NCBI GenBank assembly: GCA_016235555.1
Contig: JACRKC010000021.1
Location: 21,069 to 85,068, forward strand
Direction: 5' to 3'
DNA from: Verrucomicrobiota bacterium
GTDB lineage: Bacteria > Verrucomicrobiota > Verrucomicrobiia > Opitutales > Opitutaceae
Length of the DNA: 64,000 bases
The notes beneath the pieces were generated by a model. It saw nothing but the letters and a program-made list of their open reading frames with translations. It had not been told where the DNA came from and did not search any database. Position numbers and translations under genes: made by a program. Positions 48,152 to 57,657 of this stretch are shown piece by piece (position 1 is the stretch's first letter; each line of letters opens with the position of its first letter).

Positions 48152-49476
48152 CGGATGGGATTCAGCGCGGCGATCACCGCGGCTTTCAACTTGAGGGCGG
48201 GCTGCTCGGTGAGCGCGGGGGCGTCGGGGCCGAGGTAATTGTTCGCGTTCTTGGCGACCCAATCGGTCGTGACGAAACGGTAGCGGCGGCCGGGCTCGAT
48301 CGCGGCGGGCGCGACGGCGACGAGATTTTCGCCGGCGCGTTCGGCGAAGGGCGTGTCCGGGCCCTGGTTCGCGCGGGCCATGAGTTTTTTCAGCCACGCA
48401 CCGTCGACCTCGGCGGTGAAGAGCGCGCCGTCGAAGCGCACGCACGCGTCGAGGGCGAAGCGGGACACGTCGCCCGCAGGCAGGCCGGCGCCGAAGGTGG
48501 TCGCGCCGATCATCGCGGCATCGGCGGTCGCCGCGGTGCGCGCGGCCTCAACGGCGAAACGCGCGGCGTCGGTGGGGCCGAGGGCCCGGGGGGCGCGGCC
48601 GACGATGGTCGTCTCCTCGGCGGTGAGATGTTTTTTCAGCGTCGCAGCGACGAGGGCGGCGAGTGGTGCATCAGCCGGATCGTCGGGAGCGATGCGCTGC
48701 TGCTCGATCGTCCAGCGGCCGGCGGCGAGACGCGCGACGGAGATAAATTCGGTCCAGCAACCCGAGTGGAAATAGGCGGCGCGGCCTGAGTGGTGGACGA
48801 AGCGCAGGTGGTCGTGCGCACCGGCGAAGAGCGTGCCGTCGGGCGCGAGCGGGAGCAGTTCGCGATCGGCCTTGAGGCCGATGTGGGTGAGCACGATCGG
48901 GAGTGGGGCCTCTCTGAGGAGCGCGGGGAGGTTGGCTTTTCCCCACACGACGGGATCGGTGAGGTCGAGCTGCGGACGCACGGCCACGCGGAAGGTCGAC
49001 AGCCGGTCGGTCACGAGGCCGACGATGGTGGCCTCGCGCGCGCCGAGCTTCACGCGGGCGGAGGCGTCGGCAAAGGGTTTGCCGGTGGCGCGATCGAGGG
49101 CGTTGCCGCCGAGCACGATCACGCCGCTGGCGCGCACGCGGGCGACGGTCTCGGCCATGTCGAAAAATTCCGGTTCGTGGTTGCCAAGGTTGAGCACGGT
49201 GGGCGCGCGTGACGCGAGCGCGGCGAACATCGCGAATTCGATCGCGCCTTCGCTGCGGCGGGCGACGGCGTTGCCGAGCTCGAACGTGTCGCCGTTGATC
49301 AGCACGGCGAGCGGCACGCCGGGATTCTCCGCCTTGATCTGATCGACGCGCGCGACGAACTGCGCGGTGCGGTCGTAGGCGGAGTGCATGTCACCGGCCG
49401 CGAGGACGATGGCTTCGGGCGCCGCGGCCATGGCGAATGGCGCGATGAAGCTCAGGAACAAAATGAACGGACGCAT
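48148..49476 (-). CDS. Exported 5'-nucleotidase / metallophosphatase family enzyme
   Basis: A 442-residue protein from ATG 49474-49476 with a signal peptide (FILFLSFIAPFAMAAA). Metallophosphatase residues are visible: a DMHS start replacing the usual DxH, INGDTFELG, LGNHEPEF, and LTHIGLKAD ... AGAHDHLRF. The C-terminal half is a 5'-nucleotidase C-domain (ATTFGAGLPAGDVSRFAL, YRFVTTDWVAKN). It should hydrolyse phosphate from nucleotides or related esters in the periplasm. Its stop overlaps the transglycosylase start (ATGA), so the two are translationally coupled. Confidence 0.9.
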   Translation of the reverse strand: MRPFILFLSFIAPFAMAAAPEAIVLAAGDMHSAYDRTAQFVARVDQIKAENPGVPLAVLINGDTFELGNAVARRSEGAIEFAMFAALASRAPTVLNLGNHEPEFFDMAETVARVRASGVIVLGGNALDRATGKPFADASARVKLGAREATIVGLVTDRLSTFRVAVRPQLDLTDPVVWGKANLPALLREAPLPIVLTHIGLKADRELLPLAPDGTLFAGAHDHLRFVHHSGRAAYFHSGCWTEFISVARLAAGRWTIEQQRIAPDDPADAPLAALVAATLKKHLTAEETTIVGRAPRALGPTDAARFAVEAARTAATADAAMIGATTFGAGLPAGDVSRFALDACVRFDGALFTAEVDGAWLKKLMARANQGPDTPFAERAGENLVAVAPAAIEPGRRYRFVTTDWVAKNANNYLGPDAPALTEQPALKLKAAVIAALNPIR

Positions 49477-49528
49477 CGCAGGGATTCGTAGCGACTGGTC
49501 CGGCGGTTCCGAGCAGATTTCCGGCGCG

Positions 49529-52500
49529 CTACGGCACTTCGTAGACTTCAACGAGCGCGAGGCCGGTGGAGCCGGTGACTTGGGCGGTGTAGTTGCCGGG
49601 GGCGAGGGAGACGAGGATGGCGGCGTCCTTGGAATTGGCGGGCAGCGCAAACGCACCGACACTCGCAAACGCGGCGCTCAGCGTGGGGGTGCCGCCCCAG
49701 TCGTTGTTGGCGTTGATCGGCGCTTCGACGCCGCTGCGGTTGAGCGCGAGCTGTGGGTCGGGCATCGTGCCGCCCACGCCGAGGGCGGCGAGACCGGGGC
49801 CGACGGCGCGAATCAGAACCCGGCGCGTGCCGGTGCCGCCGACGACGAAGCCGGCGGTGAGCGACTCGCCGGCGCCGATTTGCTTGAGCACGGAGACATT
49901 GACGAGGCGCGGGGTCGTGGCGGTGAAGGCGTTGTTGGGCGTGGAGTCGTAGATCTCGGCGATCATGGTGCCGGCGCCGTTACCGGAGATTTCGACGGTG
50001 TAGTTGCCCGCGGCGAAGGCGGGGTTGAACACCGCGGCGTCCTTCGAGCCGGTGGAGGCGTAGGGAAACGCGCCGACGCTGGCGAAGGCGTTGCTCAGGC
50101 TCGCGGAGCCGCCCCAGTCGTCGTTGTTGGCGACGACGAGGGCGGGGCTGACGCTGGTGCGGTTCACGATCATGCGCGGATCGGGGAGCGTGCCGGACAC
50201 GCCGAGGGCGCCGAGCGAGGGGCCGACGGCGCGGATGAGCAAGGGCTTCGAGCCCGAGGTGCCGGCGCCGCCGAGGGCGGTGCCCATCGTCATGACCTCA
50301 CCCTCGGCGAGGGGAGTGAGGATGGAGAGGTTGATGAGGCGCGCGGGATCGGCGACCGCGCCGAGCGTGATCGCGGCGGGTGTGCTGGTGACGGTGCCGG
50401 TGGGGCTGGTGATGGCGACCGTGTAGCTGCCGGCGCGCGCGGATGTGATCGCAGGAATCGTGTAGCTGGGCGTGTTGGCGCCGGGGATGGCCTGACTGTC
50501 CTTGAACCACTGATAGACGGCGCCGGTGGCGTTGCGCGCCTCGACCGTGAGGGTGACGGCGGCGCCGGCCACGACGGTTTGCGTGGCGGGGGCGGTGGCG
50601 ATGGTCGGAGCCGGGGTGGAGTCGCGCAATTCGAAGGAGAGAACGGTGCCTTGGTCGCCGACGGCCACGATGGTGCTTCCGCTGGAGGCGAGGCCGCGCA
50701 CGATGCGGTTGGCCGGGAGCGCGGAGACGGACCAGGCGGAGCCGTCGAGGGAGGTGATGAGCGTGCCGTTGGCGCCACCGGCGGCGACGAGACCGATGGG
50801 GGTCGAGGCGATCGCGGTGATGCTGTCGGAAATGCCGGTTTCAACGGGGGTCCAAGCGAGGCCGTCGGTCGAATTGAGCATGATGCCTGAATCGCCGGCG
50901 GCGAGGAAGCCCACGTCGTCGACGTAGATCACGGTTTGCAGGGCGGTGGTGATCCCGCTGGTCGCGGCCACCCACGTCGTGCCGTCAGCGGACTGCTGAA
51001 TGCGACCGCCATCGCCCACGACCACGAAGCGGCCGGCGCCATACGCGGCGGCCCGCATGGCGCCACCGAGGCCGCTGGCGCGCTGGGTCCAGGTCGTGCC
51101 GGTGGGCGACGAATAGATCGCGGCACCGGAGCTGGCGCCGACGAAGAGGTTGGGGCCGGCGGCAATGCAGGTGAATGCGGCGGTGGCGTTGGCGGTGCCG
51201 GTGGCCCAGGTGAGCGCGTCCGTTGAGGTGTAGATCGCGGCATTGGCGCCGAGCGCGACGTAGCGGTTCTGGCCGTAGGCGACGGCGGCGAGGGAGTTCA
51301 GGTTGCCGTTGGCGCGCGTCCACGTGACGCCGTCGGTCGAGGTCCAGACCGGTGTGCCAGTGGCGCGGCTCACGGGGTCGGTGTTCTGGCCGACCGCGAC
51401 GAAGCGACCGCCGGCGTAGATGACGCCGAGGCGCGACTCGCCGGTGCCCTGCGTGAGGCGCCGCCAGGCCGAGGGCGTCGAGGCGGTGAAGATCTCGCCC
51501 ACCCGGCCGAGGAGGAGGCCGGCGTCGCCACTGCCGCCGACGAAGAGCGTGCCGACGGCGGACTTGTTGTCCATGGTAGCGGCGGTCCAAGCGATACCGT
51601 CGGCCGAGGTGAGGGTGACCGAGGCGTCGCCGGCGGCGACCCAGACGCCCCGGAAGGAACCGATGGCATTGAGCGCAGTGGTGACGCTGCTGGTGCGGCG
51701 CGTCCACGCCGTGCCGTCCGGCGAGGTGAGAATGACGCCGGATGCTCCGACGGCGATGAACTGGCCGCGATCGAAGGCGACGGAAACGAGATCGGTGGTG
51801 ACGCCGCTCGTGCGAGTTGTCCAGGTGACGCCGTTGGGCGAGGTGAGGATGCGGCCGGCGTTGCCGACGATCACCCAGGAGCCGCCACCGAAGGCGCCGC
51901 TGCGCAGCGAGGTGCTGACGCCGCTGATCTGGCGCGTCCACGTGACGCCATCGCCCGACGTGAGAATGAGACCGCCGGTGCTGGCGGTGATCCAAGTGCC
52001 GGTGTTGAAGGCGACGAAGTTGAGATTGAAGTTGTCGAAGACGGTGGTGAGGAGCGGGGTCCACGAGTAGCCGTCGGTCGACGTCAGGAGCGAACCGATC
52101 TCCTCGCGCGAGCCGGCGTCGTAGTAGGGGCCGGAGACGACGAAACGGCCGTCGCCGTAGGCGATGCCGGTGAGGTGCTGGGTGGTGGGGAACTCGACCT
52201 CGTCGACGTTGCCGCGATCATCGAGGGTGAGGAAGGTGCCGGTCGAGCCGACGATCCACCACTTGGATCCGACGCGCACGGCGCTGCGGAGATCGACACC
52301 GGCGGGCAGGGGATTGCGCCAGCCCCAATGCGCGAGGCCGGCGACCGCGGGCACGGCGGCGGAGAGGACGCTGGCCCCGGAGGCCTCGATGCCGCGGACG
52401 ACGAGCGAGTAGGTGCCGAGGGCGGCGGGGGTCCAGGTGAGCGCGCCGGCGGTGCCGGCGAGTTCGCTGACCTTGGTGCCGTTGGCGTAGAGTTCGAGGC

Positions 52501-55500
52501 GGACGAAACCGGTGCCGCCGGCGGAGAGAATGTTGGGTCGGCCGACGGAAACTTTGATGGAATCGGCGTCGTTGCGCAGCGTGGGCGGTGGGAGCGGGGT
52601 GACGGCGGTCGGCGGCACCGTGGTTGACCAGATCAAGCCGCGGCTGCCGACGGCGACGACGACGCCGTTGCCCTCGGCGAGGCTGCTGATGTTGGTGTTC
52701 GCGGTGGCATCGAGTTGGTGGGTTTCCCAGAGCTGGACGCTTTCCGCGAACGCGATGCTGCCGTTGGTATTGTTGGTCGCGACCAGGAGACCGGCGACCT
52801 GCCGGAAGCGACTGATCGTGCTGACGGTGCCGGGGGTCGAGACGCGGCGGGTCCAGGTGCCCAGATCCGTGGCGGTGTAGAACACCGTCGAGCCGGTCGT
52901 GCCGATCCAGAGGCCGTTGTAATAAGAGATGCCGAACACCGTGGCGGTGCTTGGCACGGACTTGGTGGTCCAGCTGCGGCCATCGGCGGAGGCGAGCACC
53001 GTGCCGTTGTCGCCGTGGATCACGAACTGGCCGCCTTCGAAAACCACGCCGCGCAGGGTGACGTTGACGGCGGATTGGATCTGGGTCCACTCGGCACCGT
53101 CCTCGGAGGTGTAGATGCGGCCGAGTTCGCCGACGGCGACGAAACGATTGGCGCCGGAGGCTACGCCGAGGATCTGCCCGGTCGTGGCAGGCATGTTGGC
53201 GACGGTCCAGTTGTCACCGCCGTCGGAGTAGTAGGCTCCGCCCCGGGTGGTGCCGGCATTGGCGCGCAGGCCGACGGCGACGAAGCGGGTGCCGCGGTTC
53301 GCGACCCCGCGAAACGTGTGGTTGACGGTGTTGGCAGTGACGCGGGTCCAGGTGGTCCCGTCGGGCGAGGTGAGGATGACGTTGTCACCGACGACGACAA
53401 ACCGGCCGGCGGCAAAAATGACGTCGCCGAGAAAGTTGGCGGTGAGTCCCGAGCCGCGACGGGTCCAGTTTACAAGCGGATCGACGACATCGAGGGTGAC
53501 GGACCTCGCGGCGATGCCGCCCTTGCCGTCGTGCGCCGAAACCCGCAGCGAATAGGAGCCGCCCTTGGTGAAGCGACGCGTGATGTTGTCGAGATTCGGT
53601 TGGAGCGTGCCGTCGCCGAAATCCCAGCGGTAGTAGAGCGGATCACCGTCGGGGTCGGTGGCGGAGGCGGTGAGAATGAGATTGGTGCGGGCGTTGAGCG
53701 GGCCGGCGGGGGGAGTGAAGGCGAGGACGGGATTGCGGTTGCCGTCGACGGCGCCGAAGGAGACTTGCACGTCGAGGTATTCAGCCGGGCTGGTGCCGCC
53801 GGTGCTGAGGGGCTTGATGGTGACGCCCGCGTCGGGATCGACAAAGCTATCGCCGATGCGGAGCGGGGCATCGTTGGCATTGCCGGAGGAGCCGGGCGTC
53901 GCGTCGACCAGGTAACTGCCCGTGGTGGTGTTGGCGGTGCGCGGTGCGCGGCCGATGCCCCAATGCAGGATGACGCCGCGGCGGAGGCGATCGAGTTGCG
54001 CACTGTTGAAGGCGGTGGGACCGAATTGGCGGTGCTCGAGCCAGTATTCGTAGCCGAGGTCGGCGGGGGCGATGCGCAGCGCGCGCACGCCGGCGGCGTC
54101 GGTGTGATCGTGGCGGGCGATGCGATAGGTGCCGCTGGTGGTGACGGAAGTGATCGCGGCGGTGTCGAGGTAGCCGATCTTGGATTTCTGCGGCGCGTTG
54201 AAGTGGTTGTTGGTGCTGGAGCCGGAGCTGCCCATGGCGTCGAAGACGTCGCCGTATTCGACGTGGGCGCCGGCGCCGATGGCGCTGTTGCCGGAGGGGA
54301 GCCAGTAGTGCGAGTGCGAGAGGCCTTGGGTGTGGCCGAGTTCGTGGGCGACGGTGCCAGCGCCCACGCCGCCGTTCATGCGCACTTGCGGGCCGGTGAG
54401 CTGGGCCTGGCCCCCGAAGGAGTAGGCAGGCATGCGATTGAAGACGACGATCCAGCGATCGTAGCGGTCGGGATCGTAGGTGCCGGCGGCGCCATTGGCG
54501 GCATCGTAGGCCTTGGCCAGCACGGCGGCGTCGGCTTGGAGCGTGCCGGCGGACGAGCTGGAGGCGTTGTAAACGCTCTTCTCGCGGGGAAGGCGAAGCG
54601 TGGCGGGGAGCGTGGTGAAGCTCATCGTGGTCTTGCCCTGCGAGACCGCGGCGTAGAACGCGCTCACCTGGGTGTTGGTTGCCTCGATTTGCTGGGGGGT
54701 CGCGACGGTGCCGGGATCGTCGGAGAAATCGACCTGGACCCAGAGCACGCGTTTGGCGCCGAGGATCCAAGGGGTGTTGGCGGCGATGGTCGGACCGTCG
54801 CTCGCTGGCGTCGCGCCGCCGTCGTCCATGGATACGACCTGCGGTCCGGTGCGCGATTCGGCGGCTACGAGGTCGTGCTCGAGTTGAGCGAGCGCGGTGT
54901 CATCAGCCACCACGCGAAGCTCGCCGGCCACTGAAATGGCAATCGCGCCGGCGGGGAGGCCGCGTGCGACGGCTTCTTCGGCATCGAGGCGCCGGTAGGG
55001 CGTCTCGGAGAGCGCGAAACGCCCGTCCACGGCGATGCCGTGCATGGGCAGACCGAACTTGGTGTGCTGGGCCTCGCGCCGGCCGTAAACGGCGACCTCA
55101 AGTCGTTCGCCGCCGACGACCGCGGTGCGTTCGATGCGGGTGACGGGGCCGAAGCAGGAAGCTGCCACATCAAGAGTGCCGCGCGTATCGATGCGCCGCT
55201 CCAGCTGGGCGTCGATGTCGGGCGGCAAGCCGACGCGTTGACCGGCGGGCACGGCGAGTTCGAGGGCGAGCTGGGGATCCAGGGGGATGAGGTCCTTGAG
55301 CGCCGCGCGGTGGGCCGCGGCGAGCGTGCGGCCGGTGGCGGCGAGGGCGGACCGCGCCGCGGGGTCGGCTTGGTGCCATTCGTCCACCCAGCGGCGCAGG
55401 TTGGTGGCGCGGGTGGTGGCGGCCAAACGCACGGCATCGACGTCGGGCGCAGCGCGGCGGGGTTCGGAGGGGCGCTCCGGAGCGGGGGCGGGGGCGGCGT

Positions 55501-55675
55501 CCGGACGTGCGGATGTGTTGACGGCGCCGGCGGGCGAATGTGCGGCGAGGCGGTCCGTCGAGCTGCCGGCAGGGGAGGGATCGCGGTCAGGTTGAGGCCG
55601 AAGGCAGAACGCCACCACGAGGGCGGCGGCAAGCAGGAGAGACGCGACCAGCGTTCGCGGGGTCAAGGCAGGCAT
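49529..55675 (-). CDS. Giant secreted metzincin-like protease with propeller repeats
   Basis: A 2048-residue exported protein from ATG 55673-55675 with a signal segment (LVASLLLAAALVVAFC). The zinc motif HELGHTQGLSH (444-454) and the Met-turn DAMGSS (about 479-484) give the metzincin pattern HExxHxxGxxH. A PKD-like domain follows (TDPDGDPLYYRWDFGDG). Residues about 750-1690 hold roughly seventeen propeller strands of the SxDGxTWT type, interrupted by a short non-propeller linker. Then an Ig-like domain, and two C-terminal repeats of the LIRAVGPSLGALGVxG type known from Verrucomicrobia secreted proteins. Natural substrate unknown; degradation or adhesion on polymers is a reasonable guess. Confidence 0.9.
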   Translation of the reverse strand: MPALTPRTLVASLLLAAALVVAFCLRPQPDRDPSPAGSSTDRLAAHSPAGAVNTSARPDAAPAPAPERPSEPRRAAPDVDAVRLAATTRATNLRRWVDEWHQADPAARSALAATGRTLAAAHRAALKDLIPLDPQLALELAVPAGQRVGLPPDIDAQLERRIDTRGTLDVAASCFGPVTRIERTAVVGGERLEVAVYGRREAQHTKFGLPMHGIAVDGRFALSETPYRRLDAEEAVARGLPAGAIAISVAGELRVVADDTALAQLEHDLVAAESRTGPQVVSMDDGGATPASDGPTIAANTPWILGAKRVLWVQVDFSDDPGTVATPQQIEATNTQVSAFYAAVSQGKTTMSFTTLPATLRLPREKSVYNASSSSAGTLQADAAVLAKAYDAANGAAGTYDPDRYDRWIVVFNRMPAYSFGGQAQLTGPQVRMNGGVGAGTVAHELGHTQGLSHSHYWLPSGNSAIGAGAHVEYGDVFDAMGSSGSSTNNHFNAPQKSKIGYLDTAAITSVTTSGTYRIARHDHTDAAGVRALRIAPADLGYEYWLEHRQFGPTAFNSAQLDRLRRGVILHWGIGRAPRTANTTTGSYLVDATPGSSGNANDAPLRIGDSFVDPDAGVTIKPLSTGGTSPAEYLDVQVSFGAVDGNRNPVLAFTPPAGPLNARTNLILTASATDPDGDPLYYRWDFGDGTLQPNLDNITRRFTKGGSYSLRVSAHDGKGGIAARSVTLDVVDPLVNWTRRGSGLTANFLGDVIFAAGRFVVVGDNVILTSPDGTTWTRVTANTVNHTFRGVANRGTRFVAVGLRANAGTTRGGAYYSDGGDNWTVANMPATTGQILGVASGANRFVAVGELGRIYTSEDGAEWTQIQSAVNVTLRGVVFEGGQFVIHGDNGTVLASADGRSWTTKSVPSTATVFGISYYNGLWIGTTGSTVFYTATDLGTWTRRVSTPGTVSTISRFRQVAGLLVATNNTNGSIAFAESVQLWETHQLDATANTNISSLAEGNGVVVAVGSRGLIWSTTVPPTAVTPLPPPTLRNDADSIKVSVGRPNILSAGGTGFVRLELYANGTKVSELAGTAGALTWTPAALGTYSLVVRGIEASGASVLSAAVPAVAGLAHWGWRNPLPAGVDLRSAVRVGSKWWIVGSTGTFLTLDDRGNVDEVEFPTTQHLTGIAYGDGRFVVSGPYYDAGSREEIGSLLTSTDGYSWTPLLTTVFDNFNLNFVAFNTGTWITASTGGLILTSGDGVTWTRQISGVSTSLRSGAFGGGSWVIVGNAGRILTSPNGVTWTTRTSGVTTDLVSVAFDRGQFIAVGASGVILTSPDGTAWTRRTSSVTTALNAIGSFRGVWVAAGDASVTLTSADGIAWTAATMDNKSAVGTLFVGGSGDAGLLLGRVGEIFTASTPSAWRRLTQGTGESRLGVIYAGGRFVAVGQNTDPVSRATGTPVWTSTDGVTWTRANGNLNSLAAVAYGQNRYVALGANAAIYTSTDALTWATGTANATAAFTCIAAGPNLFVGASSGAAIYSSPTGTTWTQRASGLGGAMRAAAYGAGRFVVVGDGGRIQQSADGTTWVAATSGITTALQTVIYVDDVGFLAAGDSGIMLNSTDGLAWTPVETGISDSITAIASTPIGLVAAGGANGTLITSLDGSAWSVSALPANRIVRGLASSGSTIVAVGDQGTVLSFELRDSTPAPTIATAPATQTVVAGAAVTLTVEARNATGAVYQWFKDSQAIPGANTPSYTIPAITSARAGSYTVAITSPTGTVTSTPAAITLGAVADPARLINLSILTPLAEGEVMTMGTALGGAGTSGSKPLLIRAVGPSLGALGVSGTLPDPRMIVNRTSVSPALVVANNDDWGGSASLSNAFASVGAFPYASTGSKDAAVFNPAFAAGNYTVEISGNGAGTMIAEIYDSTPNNAFTATTPRLVNVSVLKQIGAGESLTAGFVVGGTGTRRVLIRAVGPGLAALGVGGTMPDPQLALNRSGVEAPINANNDWGGTPTLSAAFASVGAFALPANSKDAAILVSLAPGNYTAQVTGSTGLALVEVYEVP

Positions 55676-55798
55676 GGAGGGGCGGGGGCGCGAAAACCTA
55701 TGTCCTGAGGTCGGGACGGCAAAGCAAAAGCCGGGCGGTGTGTGGGTTTCCCGCGTTGACCCGTCCCGGGCCGCCGGTAGCTACAACCCCTTCCCACA

Positions 55799-57166
55799 TT
55801 GAATCGAGTCCACATCAAGACCTACGGGTGCCAGATGAACGAGCGCGACAGCGAGGCGGTCGCGGCGATGTTGCGCGCGCGGGGTTACCGGATCGTGGCG
55901 GATGAAAACGACTGCGATGTGCTCCTGCTCAACACCTGCTCGGTGCGCGATGCCGCGGAGCAGAAGGCCATCGGCAAGGCCGGCTACCTCGCGGTGCGCA
56001 AGAAGAAGCAGCCGGACTTCGTGCTCGGGATCCTCGGCTGCATGGCGCAGAACCGTGGCGCGGCGCTGCTCGACCAGTTGCCCGATGTCGACCTGATCGT
56101 GGGGACGCAGAAGTTTCACCAAGTGCCCGGCTATCTGGACAATCTCCGCGCGGCGCGCGAAGCCGGCACGCCGATCGGCGAGACGATCGTCGACATCGGC
56201 GAGGAGGCCGGTTCGCAGAACACCATCAAGGACCACGCGCTGGAAGAGAAGCAGGTGAGCGCGTTCGTCTCGATCCAGCAGGGCTGCAACATGGATTGCT
56301 CGTTCTGCATCGTGCCGAAGACGCGCGGCGACGAGCGCTCGCGGCCGATGGACGAGATCGTGGCCGAGTGCCGGGCGCTCGCGGAGCGCGGCGTGCGCGA
56401 GATCACGCTGCTCGGGCAGATCGTGACGAGTTACGGCCGGCGCGACTACGCGCACACGGATGGCGTGACGCCGTTCGTGCAATTGCTCGAACGCGTGCAC
56501 GCGATCGACGGCCTCGCGCGCATCCGGTTTACGTCGCCGCATCCACGCGGGTTCAAGGATGACTTGGTGGCGGCATACGGGCGGCTCGAAAAACTCTGCG
56601 GCTACGTGCACCTGCCGATGCAGAGCGGCAGCAATCGCCTGCTGCGCGCGATGAACCGGCCCTACACGCGCGAGCGCTACCGGGAGATCGTGGACGCGTT
56701 GCGCGCCGTGCGGCCCGACATGTATTTCTCGACTGACGTGATCGTGGGCTTTCCGGGCGAGGCGGAGGCGGACTTCGAGGACACGCGCGCGCTGTTCGAG
56801 GCGTGCGATTTCGACATGGCCTACATCTTCAAATACTCGATCCGCACCGGCACCCCCGCGGCGACGATGGCGGAGCAGGTGGCCGAGGACGTAAAGGAGC
56901 AGCGCAACCAGATCCTGCTCGACGTGCTGCAAAAGAACTCCCTGCGCCGCACCGCAAAACTCATCGGCTCGATCGAGGAGGTGCTGGTCGACGGGCCGGA
57001 CAAGACCGGCGCGCGTTTCACGGGCCGCACGCGCGGCAATCGCGTGTGCATCTTCGACGCCGCCCCGCGCCTCGTGGGGCAGCTCGTGCCGCTGCGCATC
57101 GAACGCGCGAGCGTGAGCACGCTGTATGGGGAGCTGGCGTTGCGCGGGATCACCGACGCCGCGTAA
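55799..57166 (+). CDS. miaB: MiaB, tRNA-2-methylthio-N6-dimethylallyladenosine synthase
   Basis: A 455-residue radical-SAM enzyme that thiomethylates i6A37 of tRNAs reading UNN codons. All Fe-S cysteines are present: C11, C47, C81 for the second cluster and C163-x3-C167-x2-C170 (GCNMDCSFCIVPKTRG) for the SAM cluster, and a TRAM domain at the end. The start is TTG 55799 (NRVHIKTYGCQMN). The gene is followed at once by the inverted repeat of the four-helix-bundle cassette. Confidence 0.96.
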   Translation: MNRVHIKTYGCQMNERDSEAVAAMLRARGYRIVADENDCDVLLLNTCSVRDAAEQKAIGKAGYLAVRKKKQPDFVLGILGCMAQNRGAALLDQLPDVDLIVGTQKFHQVPGYLDNLRAAREAGTPIGETIVDIGEEAGSQNTIKDHALEEKQVSAFVSIQQGCNMDCSFCIVPKTRGDERSRPMDEIVAECRALAERGVREITLLGQIVTSYGRRDYAHTDGVTPFVQLLERVHAIDGLARIRFTSPHPRGFKDDLVAAYGRLEKLCGYVHLPMQSGSNRLLRAMNRPYTRERYREIVDALRAVRPDMYFSTDVIVGFPGEAEADFEDTRALFEACDFDMAYIFKYSIRTGTPAATMAEQVAEDVKEQRNQILLDVLQKNSLRRTAKLIGSIEEVLVDGPDKTGARFTGRTRGNRVCIFDAAPRLVGQLVPLRIERASVSTLYGELALRGITDAA

Positions 57167-57650
57167 TCTTTCTCTTTCCTCTTTCGCTTAATCTTTCTCT
57201 GCTTCCCGGATGCCCATCCAATTCGACCACGAACGCCTCAAGGCTTACCAAAAGGCGCTCGAATTCGTTTCCTTTGCCGGCCCGATCATCGACGAACTTC
57301 CGGCCAAGCTTGCTGCCCGGGACCAATTGGATCGCGCTTCTACGAGTGTCGTGCTCAACCTCGCGGAAGGAAACGGCAAGCGATCCCACCCGGATCGCTG
57401 CCGGTATTTCGACATCGCGCGTGGCTCAGGCGTGGAATGCGCGGCGTGTCTCGATGTGCTGGTCGCGCGAGGCAAAATGACTTTGGAGCGGGCGGACCAG
57501 GGCAAGGCGATCTTGGTTGAGACGGTGTCGATGACCGCGGGCTTGATCGCGCGATTCTCGGGAGAGATGGCCGTGCGCGAGGAGCAGGCGCCGTATGGGG
57601 ACGAAGTGGTGGGCGGGGAGAAAGAGTAAGAGAAAGAGGAAAGAGAAGGA
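57167..57650. mobile_element. IVS-like cassette: four-helix-bundle gene inside 33-base inverted repeats
   Basis: Left arm 57167-57199 (TCTTTCTCTTTCCTCTTTC then GCTTAATCTTTCTC) and right arm 57618-57650 are inverted copies with 3 mismatches in 33. The right arm overlaps the stop codon of the enclosed gene. This stem-with-ORF plan is that of 23S rRNA intervening sequences. The element begins directly after the miaB stop codon and ends eight bases before the next gene's ATG. Confidence 0.75.
57210..57629 (+). CDS. Four-helix-bundle protein of the 23S rRNA intervening-sequence (S23/IVP) family
   Basis: A 139-residue, fully helical protein from ATG 57210. The pattern FDHERLKAYQKALEFVSFA, LARDQLDRASTSVVLNLAEGNGKRS and RYFDIARGSGVECAACLDVL is diagnostic of the IVP four-helix bundle family (also related to Avd). 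Such proteins are usually encoded inside intervening sequences of 23S rRNA and form pentameric bundles; their function is not settled. Here the gene is between miaB and a membrane protein gene and lies in the loop of a long inverted repeat, so it appears as a free-standing cassette. Confidence 0.9.
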   Translation: MPIQFDHERLKAYQKALEFVSFAGPIIDELPAKLAARDQLDRASTSVVLNLAEGNGKRSHPDRCRYFDIARGSGVECAACLDVLVARGKMTLERADQGKAILVETVSMTAGLIARFSGEMAVREEQAPYGDEVVGGEKE

Positions 57651-57657
57651 TTTTTCC

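Noticed and set aside
50900..53500. Regularly spaced short repeats in the giant gene that could suggest a CRISPR or tandem-repeat array
   Set aside because: The repeats are degenerate, follow protein periodicity (SxDGxTWT strands) and stay in frame; no identical repeats with unique spacers.
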